A stretch of 64,000 nucleotides of DNA, taken from SZUA-368 sp028533045 (GTDB lineage Bacteria > Spirochaetota > Spirochaetia > DSM-2461). Made by a program: the position numbers and the translations under genes. This document shows positions 8,809-14,810 of this stretch, piece after piece; positions within the stretch are counted from its first letter, which is position 1, and every line of letters begins with the position of its first letter. A model generated the notes under the pieces. It made no database searches. It was given only the letters and a program-made list of their open reading frames with translations, and was not told the DNA's origin. Where the stretch lies: NCBI GenBank assembly GCA_050031985.1, contig JBNAIG010000019.1, forward strand, positions 1-64,000, given 5' to 3'.

Positions 8809-8890
8809 AGCACACAGCACCCGGGCAAAAAGCTTTACCTTACCGCTCACAAAAGCAGGAATAATCTCGTCCTTTGAGCAATTGCCGGTA

Positions 8891-9062
8891 ATTTCCTACG
8901 GCAGATTATATGTCAGAATGGGATAGATATTGTCTTAATGTCCACGGAAATAAATACCGTTTAATCGTACTAATTACATGGGGTGTGACCGTATTTATCG
9001 TTGAAGTATTGACCCATGCCGAATATACGAAAAAGTATGTTGATAAGAGGAAAAGAAAATGA
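8891..9062 (+). pseudogene. 3' fragment of a HigB-type toxin gene
   Basis: Matches the second half of the intact gene at 12608, from its PTADYMSEWDRYC segment to the KYVDKRKRK end, but has no start or first half. Bases upstream (8809-8890) show no recognisable gene. The fragment cannot make the toxin fold. Confidence 0.8.
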
Positions 9063-9270
9063 GGACCGGGTATATCCTCTGGAAAACTCGACTCCCGGTA
9101 GAATGGTAGCTTTCTTTATGGAACAGCATGGTCATAAGCAAAAAGACCTTTCCGACATCGCACCTCAGTCGGTAATAAGTGAAATTATCAATGGCCGGAG
9201 AGTTCCTACAACTGAGCAGGTTAAAAAGCTGTCCCTCAAGTATCATACAAACCCGGCTGAATTTTTGTAA
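9016..9270 (+). pseudogene. HigA-type helix-turn-helix fragment in a new reading frame
   Basis: The 181-base deletion removed the higA start and N-terminal half and shifted the frame. An open frame of 84 codons now begins at an ATG inside the higB fragment, in another frame, and runs into the complete HTH region (MVAFFMEQHGHKQKDLSDIA, then SVISEIINGRRVPTTEQVKKLS). If translated it would be a short HTH protein that could compete for the operator of the intact higBA copy. No clear ribosome site. Confidence 0.5.
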
Positions 9271-9300
9271 TTTTCCTCCTATAGCTATTTAGTTTTGGAG

Positions 9301-9496
9301 TTATTCTTTCCAGGGATCTAATAGATATATAGAAAAAGATGCTCTTTCCAGAGGGGTTGAATTGTGAAATGAGATCGCCCATGAGTATTCCGATAATCAG
9401 GAAGAAATAATTGAAGCTTTGAATGCCATTTTTGACCAAAGTGTCACTCTTATTGATATTTTTTAGCAAATAGAGATGTTCGTTGGCGAGCAATAG
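9301..9496 (+). pseudogene. Fused remnants of mntA and hepT
   Basis: The first part matches the last codons of the intact mntA (10610-10673), then jumps to the 3' third of hepT (10995-11131), ending at the same stop. A small motif (TGAA) is present at both sides of the joint, consistent with deletion between short repeats. An in-frame stop (TTTTTTAG near 9466) and lost start make it non-functional. Confidence 0.75.
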
Positions 9497-9533
9497 TTAC
9501 ACTTCATTGATTTCGGAGTAATCCCAAAAAGAG

Positions 9534-9562
9534 TGGACAACCGAATCTCGATGGGCTAGTAT
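9534..9562 (+). promoter_or_regulatory. Predicted leaderless promoter of the HEPN/nucleotidyltransferase pair
   Basis: TGGACA (9534-9539), 17 bases, TAGTAT (9557-9562), 6 bases, ATG at 9569. There is no Shine-Dalgarno. Confidence 0.6.
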
Positions 9563-9568
9563 GAATTT

Positions 9569-9976
9569 ATGGAAGATGTCCGTTGGGTACAGCGTTATAA
9601 TAATTTCTGCAAGGCTCTTATGGTTCTAGAAGAGGGGGTAACACTATCTCTGAAAAGAGAGCTCTCCTCGTTAGAAAAACAGGGCGTTATCAAAGCTTTT
9701 GAATTCACCCATGAGCTTAGTTGGAATGTTCTTAAAGATTTCCTTATAGACCGCGGGCAGCATGATATTTACGGTTCCAAAGATGCTATTAGAAAAGCCT
9801 ACCAGTTGGGTTTGATAAAAGACGGCGATTCCTGGATGGGAATGGTGCGGGATCGTAACCTTTCTTCCCATACCTATGATGAAATTAGAGCGGATAAGCT
9901 GATTTCCCGTATTCAGAAGACCTATTTAGCTGCTTTTTTAGAAATGAAGCAGGATTTGGGGGAATTGGCTGAATGA
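9569..9976 (+). CDS. HEPN protein, HI0074-like nucleotidyltransferase substrate-binding family
   Basis: 135 residues, all-helical pattern. The start RWVQRYNNFCKALMVLEE and the segment VIKAFEFTHELSWNVLKDFL are characteristic of the HI0074/TIGR01987 family. The HEPN active motif R-x4-H-x-Y is present at Arg96, His101 and Tyr103. Overlaps the nucleotidyltransferase gene by 4 bases (ATGA). In related type VII systems the HEPN protein is an RNase toxin and the partner adenylylates its Tyr; whether that holds for this subfamily is inference. Confidence 0.82.
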   Translation: MEDVRWVQRYNNFCKALMVLEEGVTLSLKRELSSLEKQGVIKAFEFTHELSWNVLKDFLIDRGQHDIYGSKDAIRKAYQLGLIKDGDSWMGMVRDRNLSSHTYDEIRADKLISRIQKTYLAAFLEMKQDLGELAE

Positions 9977-10281
9977 GCGGGAACTTTGGCTTATCAGAGG
10001 AGATCGTCGAATCACTAAAATCGGTTTTTTTACTTTATGAAGAAATAGAGAAAGTTGTGATTTACGGTTCCCGCGCCATGGGGAATTACAGGGAAGGTTC
10101 GGATATAGATATAACCTTGATTGGTGATGACCTTGATTGGCGTGAATTGGTCGCCCTGGAAAATAAGCTGGATGATTTGATGTTGCCCTACGAATTGGAT
10201 ATATCCACCTTTGATGAACTGGAAAACCCCGATTTGTTGGAACATATTAACCGGGTGGGTAAGATACTATTTCAACGGTAA
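9973..10281 (+). CDS. Minimal nucleotidyltransferase, HI0073-like antitoxin candidate
   Basis: 102 residues. VVIYGSRAMGNYREGSDIDITL contains the Pol-beta-type nucleotidyltransferase signature: Gly32-Ser33 followed by Asp44 and Asp46 (metal ligands). Translationally coupled to the HEPN gene. Likely transfers a nucleotide to the HEPN partner and neutralises it, by analogy with MntA-HepT. Confidence 0.82.
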   Translation: MSGNFGLSEEIVESLKSVFLLYEEIEKVVIYGSRAMGNYREGSDIDITLIGDDLDWRELVALENKLDDLMLPYELDISTFDELENPDLLEHINRVGKILFQR

Positions 10282-10313
10282 ACTTATGCCAGGCGCGAAT
10301 TCCACAAATATCT

Positions 10314-10342
10314 AACAAACCCGGGCGATGTTTTTGTAATTT
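10314..10342 (+). repeat. Residual higA 3' tail before mntA
   Basis: The sequence around ACAAACCCGGGCGATG and TTTTTGTAATTT resembles the last codons and stop of higA in copies A and B (the YHTNPAxFL end). This suggests that the intact mntA-hepT pair was also once preceded by higBA. Confidence 0.5.
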
Positions 10343-10344
10343 CC

Positions 10345-10379
10345 CTCCTATAGCTATTCTGCTGTTTTGAGGTTATACT
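10345..10379 (+). promoter_or_regulatory. Promoter block of mntA-hepT (predicted leaderless)
   Basis: Same block as at 8254-8285: CCTCCTATAGCTATTCT, then TGTTTTGAGG and TATACT (10374-10379). The ATG at 10386 is exactly 6 bases after the -10 and no ribosome site fits between. Confidence 0.55.
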
Positions 10380-10385
10380 TTTCCT

Positions 10386-10673
10386 ATGAGATTAACCCAG
10401 TTTGAAATAGATGCCATAAAGTCCTCTTTTAAGAAAATATATCATGAGGGAAAATTATATGTTTTTGGCAGTAGACTGGATGATAATGAAAAAGGGGGCG
10501 ATATAGACCTTTATCTTTGCCCTGAGCAGAATGGCGAATCGTCACTAAAAAAACGGCAGTTTCTTGTGGATTTAAAACAAAAAATCGGCGACCAAAAGAT
10601 AGATGTTATTCTCTCCAGAGATTCTAATAGATATATAGAAAAAGATGCTCTTTCCAGAGGGGTTGAACTGTGA
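10386..10673 (+). CDS. mntA: MntA-type nucleotidyltransferase antitoxin
   Basis: 95 residues. YVFGSRLDDNEKGGDIDLYL gives Gly28-Ser29 and Asp39/Asp41 of the minimal nucleotidyltransferase fold. In characterised type VII toxin-antitoxin systems MntA AMPylates a tyrosine next to the HEPN active site and silences the RNase. Its stop overlaps the hepT start by 4 bases (GTGA). Confidence 0.8.
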   Translation: MRLTQFEIDAIKSSFKKIYHEGKLYVFGSRLDDNEKGGDIDLYLCPEQNGESSLKKRQFLVDLKQKIGDQKIDVILSRDSNRYIEKDALSRGVEL

Positions 10674-11131
10674 AGCCTCAATATGACTCTCTAAACGGAA
10701 AGATTCTCGAATGTCATAAACATATAGAGAAAATTTTTGTTGCCCGAAAGAATCTCAACTCTCTATTCCCGCTAAAAATGGAGAAATATCAGGCGCTGGA
10801 CGCAGTGGCGGAAAGTTTTATTGACCAGTTGGTTTTTCGTTTTCTCAAGCTGCAAGATACTATGGGCGAAGGGATTTTCCCCAGAGTTCTGAGTCTTGTT
10901 TTGGAAGATATTAAGGGCAAAACATTTCTTGATAGGTTAAATCGTTTGGAAGAATTAGATCTTGTTGATAAAAACCAATGGCTTGAATTGCGGGAATTGA
11001 GGAATGAAATCGCCCATGAGTACTCCGATAATCAGGAAGAAATAATGGAAGCTTTGAATGCTATTTTCGATCAAAGTGTTATTCTTGTTGATATATTTAA
11101 GAAAATAGAGATGTTCGTTAGCAAGCAATAG
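10670..11131 (+). CDS. hepT: HepT-type HEPN RNase toxin
   Basis: 153 residues, mainly helical, beginning with GTG at 10670. LRELRNEIAHEYSDNQ carries R-x4-H-x-Y at Arg111, His116 and Tyr118, the HEPN catalytic and AMPylation motif. Pairs with the upstream MntA. Intact here, whereas its 3' end is also found as a remnant at 9367-9496. Confidence 0.8.
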   Translation: MKPQYDSLNGKILECHKHIEKIFVARKNLNSLFPLKMEKYQALDAVAESFIDQLVFRFLKLQDTMGEGIFPRVLSLVLEDIKGKTFLDRLNRLEELDLVDKNQWLELRELRNEIAHEYSDNQEEIMEALNAIFDQSVILVDIFKKIEMFVSKQ

Positions 11132-11136
11132 CCATA

Positions 11137-11166
11137 TTGACAAAACACCCCTTGTAAAAATAAAAT
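11137..11166 (+). promoter_or_regulatory. Predicted promoter of the AAA-DUF4143 gene
   Basis: TTGACA (11137-11142), 18 bases, TAAAAT (11161-11166). A GGGGGGTG ribosome site precedes the ATG at 11191, so this transcript has an ordinary short leader. Confidence 0.55.
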
Positions 11167-11190
11167 TACGGTATAAAACAGGGGGGTGTT

Positions 11191-12555
11191 ATGTATAGGT
11201 TTGCCCTGGAAGATATAAAACAATGGTATAGCGGGCATAGGCGAAAACCTCTCGTTCTTAGAGGAGCCAGACAGGTGGGCAAATCGACCCTTGTGCGAAT
11301 GGCTGCCGAATCTATGAACTTGAAACTCATAGAGATAAATCTGGAGCGATACGTCTATTTGGACGAGGTTTTCAAGACACTCGATATCTCTACTATTATC
11401 GATGAGATAGAAGGAATTAAGGGTTCCATAGGAGAAAGAAGTCAGGCTCTCCTTTTTCTGGATGAAATTCAGGCTACTCCCCATGCGATTCAGGCACTAA
11501 GATATTTCTATGAAGATTTGAGCGACCTGGCTGTCATCGCAGCGGGATCTCTTTTGGAATTTACCCTGGCAAATCATAGCTTTTCCATGCCCGTTGGCCG
11601 TATAACCTACTATCATCTGGGGCCTATGTCATTTGAAGAATTCCTTATGGCCAGGGATCATGAGCTGTTTGACTGGTATAGAAAAACCGATTTTACCGAT
11701 TCCTTCCCCGATTCTCGGCACAATAAGCTATTGGCGATGCAAAGAGAATTCCTATTTACCGGTGGAATGCCTGAATCGGTATTAGCGTGGATTAGAACGT
11801 CATCTCCCCAAAAGGTACAGGATGCCCAAAGGGATATTCTTAATACCTATACGGATGACTTTGCCAAATATGCCAATCGAGCAGATTTGGCACGACTGCA
11901 AAAAGTGTTTCGCCGTATACCTCAGCTGGCCGGCAAAAAAATCAAATATTCCCATATTTCTCCCGAAGACAAGGCTGCCAAGGTTAAAGATGTCATTGAC
12001 TTGTTAAGTAAAGCCAGAATCTGTTCAAAAGTGCATCATAGTGATTGTTCCGGTTTGCCCCTGGCGGCAGGTGTGAATGACAAAGTATTTAAATTGCTAT
12101 TCATAGATGTGGGCCTAATGAATTGTCTCCTGGGGCTAAGCTGGATCGATGTTAAAAACATGGATGAGAGAAATCTTATTAATGAAGGCTCCCTTGCGGA
12201 GCAGTTCATTGGACAGGAACTTCTCTATCTGGGAGGAGGGAAGGTGACTCCGGAACTTTTTTATTGGCTACGTGAAGGAAAGGGTAATAATGCGGAAGTG
12301 GACTATGTCATCTCTTTAAAGGGAAAAATCCTTCCTGTGGAAGTAAAATCCGGCGCCAGCGGATCAATGAAATCCCTCCATCAATTTACCCTGCTAAAAA
12401 ACAACAAGAGGGCTATACGGTTCGATTTAAACAAACCGAGCAACCAGAAAGTTCAGGCTAAGACCGCTCAAAAATCAAATATTGTTCCCGTCGAATTCGA
12501 TCTAACCTCATTGCCGCTCTATGGGGTGGGGAAGTTGCTTAATAAGAGAATATAA
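11191..12555 (+). CDS. AAA ATPase with DUF4143 C-terminal domain
   Basis: 454 residues. Walker A GARQVGKST at residues 25-33, Walker B ALLFLDEIQ near residue 90, sensor region AVIAAGSLLEF, then GPMSFEEFLMARD. The C-terminal half has FIDVGLMNCLLG and EGSLAEQFIGQELLY of DUF4143 and ends with FYWLREGKGNNAEVDYVI...LPVEVKSG, a PDDEXK-nuclease-like strand pattern. The family is abundant in bacteria and its cellular role is unclear. Here it lies inside a toxin-antitoxin island between mntA-hepT and higBA. Confidence 0.85.
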   Translation: MYRFALEDIKQWYSGHRRKPLVLRGARQVGKSTLVRMAAESMNLKLIEINLERYVYLDEVFKTLDISTIIDEIEGIKGSIGERSQALLFLDEIQATPHAIQALRYFYEDLSDLAVIAAGSLLEFTLANHSFSMPVGRITYYHLGPMSFEEFLMARDHELFDWYRKTDFTDSFPDSRHNKLLAMQREFLFTGGMPESVLAWIRTSSPQKVQDAQRDILNTYTDDFAKYANRADLARLQKVFRRIPQLAGKKIKYSHISPEDKAAKVKDVIDLLSKARICSKVHHSDCSGLPLAAGVNDKVFKLLFIDVGLMNCLLGLSWIDVKNMDERNLINEGSLAEQFIGQELLYLGGGKVTPELFYWLREGKGNNAEVDYVISLKGKILPVEVKSGASGSMKSLHQFTLLKNNKRAIRFDLNKPSNQKVQAKTAQKSNIVPVEFDLTSLPLYGVGKLLNKRI

Positions 12556-12560
12556 CAATC

Positions 12561-12601
12561 TGCGATATTTTTTTGACTAAAATATCGCATTATGCTATAA
12601 T
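12561..12601 (+). promoter_or_regulatory. higBA promoter with overlapping inverted-repeat operator
   Basis: TTGACT (12573-12578), 17 bases, TATAAT (12596-12601), 6 bases, ATG at 12608: a leaderless arrangement. A perfect 11-base inverted repeat (TGCGATATTTT at 12561 and AAAATATCGCA at 12579) encloses the -35 box, a natural site for autorepression by HigA. Confidence 0.65.
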
Positions 12602-12607
12602 TAGGCT

Positions 12608-12910
12608 ATGACAATAATCAGCAAAAAGCGCTTGAAAGAGTACTGGACAGAGCATCCGGATTCCAAAAAGCCCTTGGAAGACTGGTATTCTGCTATGAAG
12701 AATAACTCTTTTAACACTATGCCGGACTTGAAGTTAAGATTTCCTACGGCAGATTATATGTCAGAATGGGATAGATACTGTTTTAATGTCCATGGAAATA
12801 AATACCGTTTAATCGTACGAATTACATGGGGTGTGACCGTATTTATCGTTGAAGTATTGACCCATACCGAATATACGAAAAAGTATGTTGATAAGAGGAA
12901 AAGAAAATGA
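12608..12910 (+). CDS. higB: HigB-type mRNA-interferase toxin
   Basis: 100 residues. MTIISKKRLKEYWTEHPDSK, then LEDWYSAMKNN and NKYRLIVRITWGVTVFIVEVLTHTEYTK match the HigB family of the RelE superfamily, in which the toxin gene comes first. It cleaves mRNA in association with ribosomes. Overlaps higA by 4 bases. Confidence 0.85.
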   Translation: MTIISKKRLKEYWTEHPDSKKPLEDWYSAMKNNSFNTMPDLKLRFPTADYMSEWDRYCFNVHGNKYRLIVRITWGVTVFIVEVLTHTEYTKKYVDKRKRK

Positions 12911-13411
12911 GGGCGCAATTTAAAGAAGAAATAAATGTAAGCACTTTTATGGGTAATTTGACTATTTCAAATGAACAGGAATATGAAGAACGATTAAAAT
13001 ATGTAGAACACCTTATGGATAGAGCGAATGGGGGGGAAGAGGCCATTCTTCCTTTGTTACGTTTTGTTTCCGGGCTTATAGAAGAGTATGAGGACCGGGT
13101 ATATCCCCTGGAAAACTCGACTCCCGGTAGAATGGTAGCTTTCTTTATGGAACAGCATGGTCATAAGCAAAAAGACCTTTCCGACATCGCACCTCAGTCG
13201 GTAATAAGTGAAATTATCAATGGCCGGAGAGTTCCTACCACTGAGCAGGTTAAAAAGCTGTCCCTCAAGTATCATACAAACCCGGCTGTATTTTTGTAAT
13301 TTTCCTCCTATAGCTATTTAGTTTTGGAGTTATTCTCTCCAGGGATTCTAATAGATATATAGAAAAAGATGCTCTTTCCAGAGGGGTTGAATTGTGAAAT
13401 GAGATCGCCCA
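12739..13411 (+). repeat. Copy B of the duplicated HigBA/MntA-HepT cassette
   Basis: Contains the intact 3' part of higB, all of higA, and then (13300-13411) the shared promoter block joined to mntA 3' codons and a few hepT bases. Homology to copy A stops at 13411, where unrelated sequence with repeats of CGAGC begins. Confidence 0.85.
12907..13299 (+). CDS. higA: HigA-type antitoxin with C-terminal helix-turn-helix
   Basis: 130 residues. N-terminal half (ISNEQEYEERLKYVEHLMDRANGGEE) resembles the HigA toxin-binding part. The HTH follows: MVAFFMEQHGHKQKDLSDIAPQSV and SEIINGRRVPTTEQVKKLSLKYH. Translationally coupled to higB (ATGA). It should neutralise the toxin and repress the promoter at 12561-12601. 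Confidence 0.85.
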   Translation: MRAQFKEEINVSTFMGNLTISNEQEYEERLKYVEHLMDRANGGEEAILPLLRFVSGLIEEYEDRVYPLENSTPGRMVAFFMEQHGHKQKDLSDIAPQSVISEIINGRRVPTTEQVKKLSLKYHTNPAVFL

Positions 13412-13460
13412 AGACGAGCCGAGCCGAGCCATCGATTAAGTCGCAAATCCCCCTAAAACG

Positions 13461-13478
13461 CCCTTTCGGAGGGTTTTT
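13461..13478 (+). terminator. Weak hairpin terminator after the toxin-antitoxin island
   Basis: CCCT-TTCGG-AGGG stem-loop followed by TTTTT. The stem is only 4 base pairs, so this is uncertain. The rest of 13412-13570 shows no recognisable gene. Confidence 0.35.
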
Positions 13479-13578
13479 AACCCCTATGGGGTACATTTCT
13501 TCTCCTCTCGGATTATTTCTGACAGCCTCCTTTTGCAGTACATTTTGAGCACATCACAACATAAAGGAGGTTAGTCAT

Positions 13579-14022
13579 ATGGGACTAATCAATGGTTTGG
13601 CACTGATCCTTCTGGGAGCGTTTTGCGTTCCCGGTCTGGTAGCCAAGAAGAATGAAAAAGCAAAAGAGTTATTGGATCGTGTGACCCCTTATCAGGGAAC
13701 TTTTGGATTAATCGTTTTCGCCTGGGGTATATGGGGAATTATTTCCGCTGTGCTTTCTATTAGCTGGCTTGGCACGTGGCCACTCTGGTGGGCGACTCGT
13801 CTTGCCGGAAATCTTCTTAACGCGGCGGGCGGTATGATTCTGGGGTTCTCTATGATACAGAGTCTTATGCTCTCCCGTTTACCCGAGGAGGCTCAGGAAA
13901 AAGCGGCGAATCTGCGGGAAAAGCTTATCGGTTATCAAGGAAAAATCGGAATATGGGCCATTATCGTGGGAATCTGGGTTCTGGCTTATGAAATCGTGCT
14001 GCAGGGCTTACTGAATATCTAA
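13579..14022 (+). CDS. Small four-helix membrane protein with internal duplication
   Basis: 147 residues with a strong ribosome site (AAAGGAGG). Four hydrophobic segments are visible. The halves look duplicated: LLDRVTPYQGTFGLIVFAWGIWGI in the first is echoed by LREKLIGYQGKIGIWAIIVGIWVLA in the second, both with a soluble helix leading to a YQG motif. I do not recognise the family. Located 19 bases before the LipL32-like gene, probably in the same operon. Confidence 0.6.
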   Translation: MGLINGLALILLGAFCVPGLVAKKNEKAKELLDRVTPYQGTFGLIVFAWGIWGIISAVLSISWLGTWPLWWATRLAGNLLNAAGGMILGFSMIQSLMLSRLPEEAQEKAANLREKLIGYQGKIGIWAIIVGIWVLAYEIVLQGLLNI

Positions 14023-14041
14023 TAGGGAAAGAGAGGGATAT

Positions 14042-14761
14042 ATGAAAATGAATAGAATTAAAAGAGCTGTTATTGGCGGACTCCTGCTGGGTGCTATGTT
14101 TTTGACCGGATGTTCCACTACGGACATGGGAAAGTTTGGAGCGGAAATGGGCAGCAAATCCATTCCCGTTGTGGGAACCCAGCGGATTCCCTATACAAGT
14201 ACGGTAAAGTACTTTGGTTATGTTAAACCCGGTTCCGAGCCGGATGCGGTGGTAGACGGCAAGAAGTTTAGCTACCTTTATGTCTGGATTCCTTTGGTCG
14301 CCCCCGAACTGGGAGTGCGCATGGCTTCCCCCGTGCTCGATTTGGCTGTACCGGAAGAGGGTGACATGGTCGATCCCCTTTGGGAAGAGAACAAGGAAGA
14401 TCAGGATAACTTCTTTGATACCTATATTGTGCTGGAAAGGGCGGCAACCATTATTTCTCCCGACCAGATCCTGGATCAGGCGGACAGTACCGAATGGATC
14501 ACCTATGCACAGAACGACGATAGCAGCGAAATGCCCGATGATCCGGAAGGCAGAAGCTACAACTCACTTATGAGAGTGGTCAGCGAACCTTCCAACCCGA
14601 CAAAAGCCCTGGTGGCCGGTCTCTACAGAATCGGTTTTACCACCTATAAAGTGGGAGAAGTACAGGGGTCCTTTTATGCCGAAGTGGGCGCTCCGGTTAA
14701 TATGCCCGGGACTTTTATAGCCCGGGATTTGGATAGCCTTGTTGAAATGATTAAAGAATAA
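14042..14761 (+). CDS. LipL32-family surface lipoprotein
   Basis: 239 residues. Signal peptide with lipobox FLTGC (Cys24). The mature part follows leptospiral LipL32 closely in order: YFGYVKPG, then DAVVDGKK, SYLYVWIPLVAPELGVRMASP, FFDTYIVLERAATIISPDQI, an acidic stretch, YNSLMRV and LVAGLYRIGFTTYKVGEVQGSF. These are the segments I know from LipL32 of pathogenic Leptospira, including the region around its calcium-binding acidic residues. Expected to be exported and lipid-anchored; function unknown. Strong ribosome site (GAGAGGGA) and a terminator just after. Confidence 0.85.
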   Translation: MKMNRIKRAVIGGLLLGAMFLTGCSTTDMGKFGAEMGSKSIPVVGTQRIPYTSTVKYFGYVKPGSEPDAVVDGKKFSYLYVWIPLVAPELGVRMASPVLDLAVPEEGDMVDPLWEENKEDQDNFFDTYIVLERAATIISPDQILDQADSTEWITYAQNDDSSEMPDDPEGRSYNSLMRVVSEPSNPTKALVAGLYRIGFTTYKVGEVQGSFYAEVGAPVNMPGTFIARDLDSLVEMIKE

Positions 14762-14770
14762 TATACTAAT

Positions 14771-14798
14771 GCTCCGGTTCCTGCCGGAGCTTTTTTTT
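14771..14798 (+). terminator. Rho-independent terminator after the LipL32-like gene
   Basis: GCTCCGG-TTCCTG-CCGGAGC stem-loop followed by eight T. It lies between the lipoprotein gene and the ribosome site of the next gene, so the downstream gene would be read through or separately initiated (TATACT at 14762 is a possible -10). Confidence 0.8.
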
Positions 14799-14810
14799 AG
14801 GAGAATACCA

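Larger units (their letters stand above)
8891..9381 (+). repeat. Copy A of a duplicated HigBA/MntA-HepT cassette (decayed)
   Basis: Nearly identical to 12739-13411 (copy B). Copy A lacks the 5' part of higB, lacks an internal 181-base segment of higA, and differs by one further single-base deletion. Both copies share the same two deletion joints in their mntA/hepT part, so those deletions came before the duplication. Past 9381 copy A continues with hepT sequence to 9496, whereas copy B diverges. Confidence 0.85.

Noticed and set aside
8891..13411. Insertion sequence or integron explaining the duplicated cassette
   Set aside because: No transposase, integrase, terminal inverted repeats or attachment-site-like repeats were seen at the copy borders.
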